NCBI GenBank assembly: GCA_036897095.1 | Contig: JAYMSP010000652.1 | Coordinates: 1 to 44,697 of the forward strand | Length of the DNA stretch: 44,697 nt | Direction of reading: 5' to 3' | Source: Plantago elongata | Taxonomy: Eukaryota; Streptophyta; Magnoliopsida; Lamiales; Plantaginaceae | Shown: positions 19,539 to 29,299 of the stretch, piece by piece | Position numbering within the stretch: the stretch's first letter is position 1 | How the letters are laid out: every line of letters starts with the position of its first letter | Notes under the pieces: generated by a model | Databases searched by the model: none | Told to the model about the DNA's origin: nothing | The model's input: the letters and a program-made list of their open reading frames with translations, nothing else | Position numbers and translations under genes: made by a program

Positions 19539-20541
19539 ATGGTGAGGCTCTTATCGGAAATATTCCGATCATCAAAACCAATTGCATCTCCAAAAATTGT
19601 TTCTTCTCCCAAAAAGCAAGATAAATTACCCAAAAGCCCATCAAAATTACCAATTTTGAGCGACAAGGCCTCATCATCAAGATCAAGAAAATCAAAAGCT
19701 TCAAAATGTTCGTCCAAGGATTCCTCATGGGTAGTGTATTTAATCCTCTCTACAGCTCCACCTATCAAGACATACGTTGGTGTCACAAACAATTTCTCCC
19801 GCCGGTATATTCTTTATTCTGTTTTCCCTTTCCCCTTTTGCATTTTCTCTGTGTTTGGTTGAGTGAGAAATGAGAGTTTTTTGTGCTTCCTCGAAAAAGA
19901 TTATGGCTTTGTGGCATTTGTGCATATTGATTGATTAGTTAGTTATGCTATGGAGTTTTCGAGCTTGTGCTGTAGATTTCCATTTTACGGTGTTTGTTTG
20001 TTAAGCTTTGTGCGAATTGTGATGCATGCTTGTGTAGCTTAAAACAACATAATGGGGGACTGAAAGGCGGTGCGAAAGCTACCGGAGCTGGAAGGCCGTG
20101 GATTTCTGCATGTCTTGTTGAAGGATTTAGTGATAGAAGTAAAGGTACATGACTAAATGAGCCTATTTATATACCTCACTGAAGAATTTATTCATTGATG
20201 TTTCTGTCAACCGTGTTGTATGGTTGAGACTATTCTGCATACAATGTCATTATTTCAACATTTGATCATGAAAAAATCTAGATTAAGATAGCACAGCTTG
20301 TGTGTGAGTCTTTGGGTGTCTGATTCATTGTCATGATCATGTGTTTGCAGCTTGCGAATTTGAATCAAGATGGAAAATAACTTCAAGGAAATTGCCTCGC
20401 AAAAGAAATAAAAATAATGGAGAGCAATCCGATGAGCCTCAGCTTTTGTTATTGCAGCACAGATTTGCAGCTCTGAATCAAGTGAAAGGTTTGATTGATT
20501 GCACTGATCTTCGATTCGACTGGCAATTGGATCCTAATTAA
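19539..20541 (+). CDS. stand-alone GIY-YIG endonuclease-like protein, 3 exons
   Basis: Exons 19539-19804, 20038-20144 and 20351-20541 (564 bp, 187 aa), GT-AG introns with consistent phase. The N-terminus is a Ser/Lys-rich basic tail (residues 1-62). The GIY-YIG domain follows: VVYLILST, KTYVGVTNNFSRRLKQHNGG, then GRPWISACLVEGFSDRSKACEFESRWK with the expected Arg and the late Glu (FES). The C-terminus is basic (SRKLPRKRNK), then LLQHRFAALNQVKG. The SLX1 nuclease has a similar domain but adds a C-terminal zinc finger, which is missing here. The best fit from memory is the Arabidopsis At2g30350/HIGLE type, reported as a HYL1- and SERRATE-interacting nuclease. Naming is tentative. Confidence 0.85.
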
Positions 20542-21439
20542 TTCAAAACTATGAGTTATGTTGTTGAAGTACAATGGAGTTTATTTTAGTAATATATTCA
20601 TACGAGACGTCATTTGTTCATACGTTTAGCGTTTAAGCTCACAGAAATTTGTAGGAGATGCCATGATTAATTAGGCTCTGTAATTATACAGAATCAAATA
20701 ACTGCTGTTGTCATATGTTATGCATAGACCAAGATTAGTGAAAATTGAGAACTATGAGAGCCACAATAGAGATTTCTGTTTCATAAGTTCAAAAACTTTA
20801 TCTCATTTTTAGTTGGATTTATTTGAGATATTAGAATGTTTCATGTCAAGTTAATCTGTTCTCATGGCCTATGCCATGTTAAATAGTGATAGTTTCTTAA
20901 TTTTGAGGCACTTCAGGAGGATGGAATGTAGATAAGACACTGTGGAATCCTACTTTAAAGAAGGTGGTGCTGGAGGGTCTGGTATTACATAGATGTCAAA
21001 ATGAATGAGCAGTTTCTCTATCAACTAGTGTAGAAGGTGAGGATGTAGAAGTATCTTGCATGAACATGTCTCAGTAAGTGGATTTGTGGAGTTTCTGTTA
21101 ATACAGTACAGTAGCACTGTAGTGAGCTTCTGTTTTCTAATTGAGGTCATTTTGCATCACATAAAATTCTTGATCTCCCACTGCGCTTGAAGGATTTTTT
21201 GTTTTATCATCTTTGAGGAGAAGCATTACTAGCCCTAAAATTCTTGTTTCTGATTCTGGTTACTCATACAGGTTTGAATTATCCTGAAATATTCATCTAA
21301 GTAATGCATGATGCCATATACTTTTACTCTCCTCATTCTCTAATAGCTGACTTAGTTCAAGAAACCAAACCAAAATGGATGAATCCTGATACATATTTGC
21401 AGGGCATATATAAGAAATCATTACCATGGCAGTTGTTTG
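20542..21439. other. intergenic, no gene seen
   Basis: Contains the 3' flank of the GIY-YIG gene and AT-rich sequence. No coding frame resembles a known family. Confidence 0.5.
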
Positions 21440-21975
21440 TTTATATGAGTTTATGCATTGCCAAAATGCGCCATAGACAGCAACTTGCTGGAGGGATTCT
21501 TCCATAAAAACTGTTCTGCTGAAGGCTAAGAAATGTAATCCAGGTAAGATGTTCCGTCCATGTCGGGAGATTTCCTGTCAGCTCGTTTCCACTCCTGTCA
21601 ATCAACTCCAGAATTTTGCAGTTCACCAAAATGGAAGGTAACTCCCCTGTAAAAACATTGTTGCAGAAATGCTTAGTTTTGAGCTGGTGAGATAGCCAAA
21701 ACTGTGTGGAAGACAACCAGAGAATTTGTTGTCTGCAAAACTAAGGACGTGCAATTCAGTCATGTACTCATGTTCTCCCAATAGTCATTAAGCTCTCCTG
21801 AAAACTGATTATTTGAGGTGTCAAGTTCTCTCAACTGGTCATACTTTTCTCTGCATATTGATTGATTGAATTGATCTGTGGAACATATTGTTCGAGAGGT
21901 GTAGAACATAAGAGTTGCGATGAAACAAAGGGAGAGGACCTGAGAAAAATAGTTTGGACTATGATCTATTAGATG
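21440..21975 (-). pseudogene. LRR receptor-like protein pseudogene fragment
   Basis: Minus-strand fragments in different frames carry plant extracellular LRR consensus pieces: FSGPLPLFHRNSYVLHLSNN (near 21940-21880), RELDTSNNQFSGELNDYW (near 21840-21785), FADNKFSGCLPHSFGYLTSS (near 21745-21685), then NNVFTGELPSILVNCKILEL and GNELTGNLPTW (21655-21565), and FLSLQQNSFYGRIP. The repeat spacing of about 24 residues is typical. In-frame stops and shifts separate the pieces, and no signal peptide, transmembrane end or kinase is visible. It is a decayed RLP-type gene piece. Confidence 0.8.
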
Positions 21976-22700
21976 TGCTTTGGTATATCCTTAAGGTATT
22001 ACAGACCTAATTCATTTGTGCATGCTGAAGTTCTATAGTGCGTGAAATCTTATTAACCATGTCTATAAAAAACTGGTTGGAGCTTTTAACATCATCGATC
22101 CCCGGGGTCTGCTTTATCGAGCCAATGGTAAGACATGAGAGAATTTGGAGTCGAATCTGTTGTCGAAGGTGTTAGCCAGCAAGATTTGTACAGCATGGTA
22201 GTTCACTAGTACAGTAGTGGCCTATCTGCGAAATATTTGTCATGGCATGAATATCTGGTTTTAGCATGTAGAGGTAACATGGGAAGGGCCTTCAGGATTT
22301 TAAATTCGATCTGAAACATAGTAGTCGTGGGGTTACAACTTACAGGCATCACAACTATGAAGATTGAAGGCTATTATGGATTTACAGGCATCAACAGAAG
22401 AAGACAGAACACAGAGTTGCAGCTATTTATGAACAATGCATTACGAATTCTGAGATTTACTTTTCCTCTGTTCAACCCCCTATTAACTACAGCCGGCTAA
22501 GTGACAGGTCTCATTTATATGTATATGTATCACGAGTTATGGGTGTGTGATTATTGCTTGAAACTGTCCTTAGCTTTTGTTTCTTCGGCAATGATACTCT
22601 TGTGGCTGCCTACAACTTCTAACCTGGGTCTGGGACGGAATCATAAATGAAAGTGTTGTTAGAAATAATATCATAGAAATTAGCATATTCAAAAGTTTAA
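21976..22700. other. intergenic, possible further decayed LRR sequence
   Basis: No coding frame could be supported. It might contain more of the decayed LRR gene, but no LRR motif was clear. Confidence 0.3.
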
Positions 22701-22812
22701 GTGACTGTTTGGTATAGAATATGAATTAAATTTTGTCAATTTTAATGGATTGTTTTGTACGCAAAACAGGCCATTTGATTTTGTCAATTCAAATTCTATA
22801 TCAATCAGACCA
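22701..22812. mobile_element. small fold-back MITE
   Basis: About 112 bp with inverted ends: GTGACTGTTTGGTATAGAAT on the left, and GTGGTCTGATTGATATAGAA read inward from the right. Noncoding. The superfamily is not clear because no duplication was identified. Confidence 0.6.
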
Positions 22813-23433
22813 CAAGTGTTCAATTAATCGTCTCTATTTCTCTGAGAGAGTACTTTTACGAGAGAGTTCAGTTTCTAACTTCTAGATACTTTCTCGGGTA
22901 AGCTATACGAAATGTACATTGCGAATCAAATTTGAAAATTTAACAAATGAATGCAAAGGGATTCCAAGGACTTTGTTGCATTGAAAGGACTGCAACTTTA
23001 TTTGAACTTCAAAAACAACTTTATTTTCACCTTTTGTCTTAATAATGAATTACTTTATGGTGTAACTTTAGCTAATCATACTATTCAAAAAGACAAGAAA
23101 TGTGCCGATTGGAATTGCGCAATGTGTGGCAGAAAGTGAATTGGGAAAGCACAAATTTCCCTCGAGCTGAGAAAAATGGTGAGAATCCACTTTCAATTTT
23201 CATGGCATGTTTAATTTGGTCAGTTTATTAATTAATGTTGGATCCCAACGATAATCCACCTTACTCATAATGTTATTTGACTATTTTGGGTGCATTTTTA
23301 TTATATACTTGCATTAATCTACCACTAATTTCTCCTTTTTCTTTCTTCAAATGCACACTACAACAATACTTGGACATAGTTCCACTTGTTTACTACTATT
23401 TTAATTCATCGAAACCTGCAAAAGTATCAAATG
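22813..23433. other. intergenic, no gene seen
   Basis: A short open frame (22951-23139) lacks recognisable features; otherwise AT-rich. Confidence 0.45.
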
Positions 23434-23539
23434 GGGGTTGAATGTGAGTCGGTTGAATTGTGAAATGTCCATTCAAATGATACAAAACAGATCATTTGAA
23501 TGGGCATTTCCTAATTCAAATCGATTCACAATCAACCCC
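23434..23539. mobile_element. short fold-back MITE (106 bp)
   Basis: Inverted arms of about 48 bp: GGGGTTGAATGTGAGTCGG on the left and GGGGTTGATTGTGAATCGA read inward from the right, with the ATTCAAATGAT core on both sides of a short loop. The GGGGTTGA ends resemble the Tourist-like family seen elsewhere in the window, but no TTA duplication is visible. Confidence 0.75.
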
Positions 23540-23703
23540 TTAATCCTGGAGCTATCAAACAATTAAAATGTAACCGATGGTTGAGATTGTTTGAATTTCA
23601 GTACTAACAACAGTAGTAGTATCTAGTTAATGATCAGGATTGTTTTAAGGTAATTAATAAGATGATCAAATTAATGAGGATTAATGAAGATATAGGGTAA
23701 TTA

Positions 23704-23830
23704 AGGTGATATTTGTTATATTGTTGGAGAAGTCACCTCCCTACTTAAATTGAACATTTTATAAATAAAATAATTTAATTTTAAATGAAAAATTCCACTT
23801 CAATTTTATACCAATCAATTTATTATATAA
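23704..23830. mobile_element. MITE family D, copy 1
   Basis: About 125 bp sharing TTTGTTATATTG, a CACCTCCC-like block, GAACATTTT and a terminal TACCAATCAA with copies near 32435-32555 and 41120-41232. Termini are weakly inverted, and copy 2 is bounded by TAA/TTA. Confidence 0.55.
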
Positions 23831-24221
23831 CAGTAGTACAATTTTATTCCCTTACATATCCAGGAGCTGGATGTGACATGTCAGCATGAGAGGACCATCA
23901 AAATCAAAGGAAAAATCGCGAATAGTTCTCCAAATGTTGCTATACAAATGAACGAATAATACATTCATTTCAGCTTTTTGGATAATGTTAAATATCGCAT
24001 CAGTTACCCTTTACGTACGTATTCATTAAACTTCAAATAACAAAACAACTTGAAAATTCATGCGAACAAATAAATTGACCAAATCAAATGTCGCGTGCTC
24101 ATACTCAATACAAATTCAATTCCGATATCATATAATTCGGTTTATGCAGCACGAAAGGAAAATGAAATCTTTTAAAACTTTCCAATTTCCAAACTTCATT
24201 CTAGTGAGAAGGAGAGGGGAG
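23831..24221. other. intergenic, no gene seen
   Basis: AT-rich with no supported coding frame or repeat structure. Confidence 0.45.
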
Positions 24222-24662
24222 GCTATAATTACACAGTATTACCTTCAATTGAAATTTACTGAACTGAATTGGACCTAACTACATGGACTGAATTGAATTA
24301 AAGTATAATTTATAACTAAGGTTGTATTAAAATTTATTGGACTGATCTGAACTAAAGTAAGGTATAAATTATAACTAAGCCGAGCTAAACTGAACTGAAC
24401 CGAACTAGACTGAAATGAACTGAAGTGATTTTCAGTTGAAGAGAACCGGTTGAACTGAACTGGACTAAATTGATTTTCAGTTGAAGAGTTAGGTAGTGTT
24501 ATCTTCAACTGAGATTTATTAAACTGAGCTGCACTGGAATGAACTTAGGTTGTGTTCTCTTCAATTGAAAATCAATCTAGCTCAGCTCGATTTAGTTATA
24601 ATTTATACTTTACTTAAGTTCAATTCAGTTTAATAAATTTTAGTTGAAGAGAACACCGCCTC
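24222..24662. mobile_element. compound fold-back element rich in GAACTGAA motifs
   Basis: Left end (AGTATTACCTTCAATTGAAA, about 24235) is the inverse of the right end (GGTGTTCTCTTCAACTAAAA read inward from about 24656). Internal copies of the same arm occur in both orientations, for example near 24425-24440, 24470-24490, 24498-24520 and 24552-24570. All share TTCAACTGAAA and GAACTGAAC strings and TATAAATTATAACTAA. It is noncoding and looks like nested copies of one fold-back family. A relative is at 34745-34945. Confidence 0.6.
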
Positions 24663-25364
24663 TCTGAGAAATGGAGTTTACCATGAAATTCTTAATTGAT
24701 TAGGTGAGAATAAGCTGAAATGACAAAATCAAGATGACATTGAAAAATATGTTCCTGTTAAAAGTCATGCAAAGTCTTTGATTGTAGTGTATGTAGCATT
24801 ATTTTGTTTCAAAATTGAAGATGAGTAATATTGAAGGGAACAAATCCAGCTAAACTCATTAATTGATACGTTGAAATTGTAATGTATATTTCCATAAAAA
24901 CACGTTTTCTGTTTCTTTGATATTCAGGAATCTTACTTACTACACTCCCAAGCCTCAACAGACGACATGTTTCATATATAGTCTCTTTCGTTTTGCAAAT
25001 TTCCAATATATTCATATTTTACACAGCCTATTATTAGTACTATATTTCATAGAAACATAGCTGAATTAGATAATTTACATAATAATCGGCTGTATACGTA
25101 CATGTGAGGTAGATTTGATTTCATAGAAATATAGTACTATTCTTTGCTAACTCTGCAAGCAAGCTTTGGGACAACATGGACAATTTTTAACAAGTCTGTT
25201 TAAAGAATAATTCAGCCCCTTTCATATATATCCATGCATGCTACCAATAGTACAGTCATCACATGCCTGTCAAATAAGTTAGATGCAACATCAACTAGCT
25301 ACAACAAAAAAGTAAATAAGTTAATTATATAAATTTTATGGGTCCCGACGAAATTACTATATTA
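24663..25364. other. intergenic, no gene seen
   Basis: AT-rich. A repeated CATAGAAA(C/T)ATAG string occurs near 25050 and 25123. No gene is supported. Confidence 0.45.
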
Positions 25365-25513
25365 GGGGCTGATTTGGCTGGCATTTAAATACTTCAATTT
25401 GGCTCGATAAACAGTGATTTGGTCTAAAATATACTTCAAATACCCCAATTTCAATTCTATTCCAAACATAATTTCATCAAAATCCCCATTCAAATGTCAT
25501 GCCAATCAGCCCC
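25365..25513. mobile_element. Tourist-like MITE, copy 2
   Basis: A 149-bp element with GGGGCTGATTTGGC and GGGGCTGATTGGCAT ends, flanked by TTA at 25362-25364 and 25514-25516. It is collinear with copy 1 (6987-7144), including the TTTGGCTCGAT(G/A)AACA and CATTCCAAACA-like internal blocks. Confidence 0.8.
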
Positions 25514-25516
25514 TTA

Positions 25517-26499
25517 AAGTTTTATCATATGTATCAACAAGTCTCGTATAAATGTATAGACATTCATTATTTAAGTAAAATAAGTTAATTACATTATAAA
25601 TTATAATGAAATGGATAAAGTATATAGTATATGAAATGGTAGGTATAGGTAGCAATAGCATGATATTCCTATATGTGCCTCATGTGAAATTAAGTGTACT
25701 TGGTTTTTAATGTCTTATATGGCTACTAGCTAGTAGAGGTGATTGTGCTGATGAATTATGATCATCAATTGAAGAGGTCGACCTTAATTAATTTATGCCT
25801 AGTCTTGTGACTCTATTCCCTTCAACGTACTCAACTCTATAGTCTATACTATATCTGCATTTATTGTTTTTTAATATCATCTTATAACACAACTAGCAAG
25901 TAGATGCAATCTCATCTTCCAATCCAAAACATATTTCATCTTATAACACCCCCATAAATCAACTATACTCAAATTGTACATTTCTAAACTTCATCACTCT
26001 ATTGACATTTTATGTCAATCATAAACCATCCAAACAAACTTTTTCAAAAATGACTATGTTCATGATGATAATCGTGACGACTTGTCGACTTATATAGAGT
26101 TTTATTCGTAGAAAAAGTCCGTTACACGATTTATATGTAACACACCTAAATGGAATTTCCCAATATGAATTTGGAGGGTAGCAGTCCACAGGACATGAAA
26201 ACATGGAAGTATAAAACGATGAAATTGAGTACCAAAAAGAAGTGGGAAGTTGCAAAGTGAACATCACATTTTGGTACAGTACATTTTCCATTTATGTAAC
26301 GTTTCCATCTCCACTAGTCAACTCTCCTTCTAGCTCCATCTCCTTTATTAACAATCCACACTTATTCCACCACCAACCTACCATCTTTCAATTCATCTCC
26401 ATTAATCTTCCATCTATTTATTCTTCTCTTTCATTTACTACTTCAAACTCAAAACCCACCAAAAAAAACTCAATCTTGATTCTTGTTTCATTCAATTCC
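25517..26499 (+). promoter_or_regulatory. RLCK upstream region and 5' UTR
   Basis: Noncoding. The frame of the kinase stays open back to 26242 but has no ATG before 26500, and the sequence is a CT/CA-rich leader of the kind seen in plant 5' UTRs. The rest is AT-rich with no gene. Confidence 0.45.
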
Positions 26500-27918
26500 A
26501 TGGGCTATCTCTCCTGTAAAGCCGATTCCTCAATTGCCACCGCCGAATCCACCTGCACCGCCACTCCATCACCTTCCTCCTTCACCCACCAATCCCAAAT
26601 CCCAAAACCCACCAAAAAAATCCAGCACTTCAACTACAAAGATCTCGAATTGGCCACCAATAACTTCTCCGAAACCAAGCTTCTAGGCCGAGGATCTCAT
26701 GGGTTAGTCTACAAAGGCACCCTCCGAAGTGGCCGGCTCGTCGCCGTCAAAAAGCCCTCCCGTCACCAAACGCAAAAATCGAGTCTTTCTCATCAGAACC
26801 CTAACGAGGTGGAGAACGAAATTGACATTTTGTCGGGCCTGCAAAGCCCGAGCTTGGTCAATCTGGTTGGGTTCACCAACAGTGAGAACAATTCGAACGA
26901 TCGGTTGTTGGTTGTGGAGTTCATGAGCAACGGTACGCTTTACGATGTTTTGCATTCTAGTTCACGTCCGCCCAACTGGGGAAGAAGGATCAAATTGGCT
27001 TTGCAGACTGCTAGAGCTATCGATACGCTTCATTCGCTTAGTCCACCTGTTATTCATCGTGATATTAAGTCTGCTAATGTGTTGATTGATCGGAATTTCA
27101 ATGCTAGATTAGGCGATTTCGGGTTAGCGTTGCGTTGTGTTGATGATTATAGGCTTAGGTCTACTCCTCCGGCTGGTACAATGGGGTATTTAGACCCTTG
27201 TTATGTGACTCCGGAGAATTTGAGTACGAAAAACGATGTGTTTAGTTTTGGGATATTGTTGTTGGAGATTATTAGTGGGAGGAAGGCGATTGATGTGTCG
27301 CATTCGCCTCCTTCGATTGTTGATTGGGCGATTCCGTTGATTAGGAGAGGGAAGTTGCTAGGGATTTATGATCCTAGGATTTTGCCGCCCAAGGATGCTT
27401 CTGTGAGGAAGATGTTGGCGGTTGTAGCTGCGAAATGTGTGAGGTCGTCGAGGGAGAGGAGGCCGTCGATGAGGGAGGTGGTCGAGTTCTTGACGGAGTT
27501 GAGTAAGCTGGTTCCGGTTCATTCTTGGAACGGTTTTGTTAATCCTTGTATGATGGTGGAGACGGTAGGGAGGCCAGTGGTGGTTCAGCCGAATGGGGGT
27601 GAGGATGATGGGAGGTCGTTAAGGAATCCGAGGAGAGTGTATTCGGATTTGGGGTTGCAGGGTAATTTATTGGAATTGATGACCGGTCCTAATGGCAAGT
27701 CGAAGTTTCAATGTGAGGATGACGAGTTGGAGATTGAACTGAAGTTCGAGAGGAAAACGTCGAGTTTGAGATTTGATGGTGGTAAGTTTCCAGCAAGTCT
27801 TCGGTCTACAGTTCTTGGAAATGGTAAAGATAGAACCTCTAGTTTGAGGAGAAACCAGTCTGTCGGGGAGAGTAGATTTGCCGGACCGAGTTTTGTTACT
27901 CGGACGAGCAAATCATAG
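26500..27918 (+). CDS. receptor-like cytoplasmic kinase (At3g51990/At5g23170-like)
   Basis: A 472-residue intronless Ser/Thr kinase. The start MGYLSC offers Gly2 for N-myristoylation and Cys6 for palmitoylation, so plasma-membrane anchoring is likely. There is no signal peptide, ectodomain or transmembrane span, which makes it an RLCK. Kinase landmarks: glycine loop GRGSHG (63-68), VAVKK lysine (84), HRDIKSAN (186-193), GDFGLA (205-210), GTMGYLDP (226-233) and DVFSFGILLLE (246-256). The C-terminal 115 or so residues are a basic, Ser-rich tail with no known domain. The set is complete, so it is predicted to be active. The family is related to CRINKLY4-like kinases; substrates are unknown. Confidence 0.92.
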   Translation: MGYLSCKADSSIATAESTCTATPSPSSFTHQSQIPKPTKKIQHFNYKDLELATNNFSETKLLGRGSHGLVYKGTLRSGRLVAVKKPSRHQTQKSSLSHQNPNEVENEIDILSGLQSPSLVNLVGFTNSENNSNDRLLVVEFMSNGTLYDVLHSSSRPPNWGRRIKLALQTARAIDTLHSLSPPVIHRDIKSANVLIDRNFNARLGDFGLALRCVDDYRLRSTPPAGTMGYLDPCYVTPENLSTKNDVFSFGILLLEIISGRKAIDVSHSPPSIVDWAIPLIRRGKLLGIYDPRILPPKDASVRKMLAVVAAKCVRSSRERRPSMREVVEFLTELSKLVPVHSWNGFVNPCMMVETVGRPVVVQPNGGEDDGRSLRNPRRVYSDLGLQGNLLELMTGPNGKSKFQCEDDELEIELKFERKTSSLRFDGGKFPASLRSTVLGNGKDRTSSLRRNQSVGESRFAGPSFVTRTSKS

Positions 27919-29299
27919 AAGTCATTGACATCTTACTCAAAGGTCATACACAGAAAGGTTCATTCTTGCATTACATTGTTGTAAATTGCAGTCTTGATGT
28001 TATTTGTTGAGTGAGACACTGTCTACGAGTTCAACTGTAAATTGAGGACGGCTCGTGCAATTCGTCCAATAACATATGTATTGTCCGTTGTTCAAACTGT
28101 TTCATTGTAAATCTTGCTTGAGTGTGCAGTGACATTTGAACAACACACACTACACACCTGGAAATTTCATGTTTATTGTAGTTCTTGTTTCGAACCACTT
28201 GTTAAAGTTGTATTGTTAGGTGAGCTTAGTTTGACAGAAGTTCAGATTTGCGATTTTTTGTGGTTGGCGTATTACCCTCATCTTAGTTTATCATCAAGTT
28301 AGATTAATTATTATCGCATGGATTGTCGTATTAGTGACTGTTAGTGTTTCACATTTATAACAATTGCAAATCTCATCTCATTTGATCTGATTACAAGGTC
28401 AACAGAGATTTGTTGTTAATTGTTAGTTGGATACTTAGTTAATTATTTTTTCACCTTAATGCTGGCATGGATCTTGCCTTGTGTAAGAAGACTGACATGT
28501 AGAATTCTGAAGCTTCCTAGCTGTCCTCTTTAGTTGATCTTGTATGATTAGGATAAGGGATATGGTTAAGTTAATTATTTCCTTTTTGTTTCTTATTAAT
28601 TTTTTAGATTACAGGTCAAATGTGCTAATTTAAAACTTAATTTGGATGGCGTTCATTCTATAATGCGACTTTATACCACTAATCCATGATGTTTAACACT
28701 TATATTGTGGTTTAATTGTGGCACCAGTGTCTTGGTTTGGTAGCTTAGTTAATCAGTATGTCCATACCTTGGGCAATACCTCATCAAACATAAATTCATA
28801 CTCCCACCACATTAGCATCTAGGATGACTTGATTCACAAGTTATAAAATTCAAACGGAAGTATAAATGGTAGAATTCCATACATTAGGGTTAACAATTAG
28901 TTTTATACTTATAAAAAGTAAAGTACAAAATGAAAATTTATTATATGGACCAAATTTACAAATAAATTGTAGACTTGTAATTAAAAATAAATTACAATCC
29001 TTGAAAAATGAGAATGAATAAATTTAAAATTATATTCAAATCATGTTGATTTCAACCGCATGGTCTACCAACTAATTAATCGCTCGCTCACTCATAGACT
29101 TACTCATAGATCCAGTCTATGTTAAAAATTTCCAAGACACAGACCGAAAGATTAAACAATTGTTGTAGATTGAATGCATGTAGGGTTCCACACCTACACA
29201 GTGATTTTAACAAAGATTCATGAAATAAAAGCAAATGTAAAATGAAGTCTATAGCAAAATTTTCTAAATAGGATAAACTTGCACATAATCTTTTGTAAG
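27919..29299. other. intergenic between RLCK and RPS2
   Basis: RLCK 3' flank followed by AT-rich sequence and the RPS2 3' UTR near the right end. A short open frame at 28114-28302 has no recognisable features. Confidence 0.5.

Noticed and set aside
22951..23139. Small cysteine-containing protein
   Set aside because: Only 62 codons, no signal peptide or conserved motif, and no promoter or splice evidence.
26242..26499. N-terminal extension of the RLCK
   Set aside because: The frame is open but has no ATG before 26500, and MGYLSC is a typical lipidation start for this family.
9263..27918. A defence or biosynthetic gene cluster (dirigent, PR-1 pair, LRR relic, RLCK)
   Set aside because: The genes are unrelated in pathway, widely spaced, interrupted by housekeeping-type genes, and show no shared regulatory sequence except between the two PR-1 copies.
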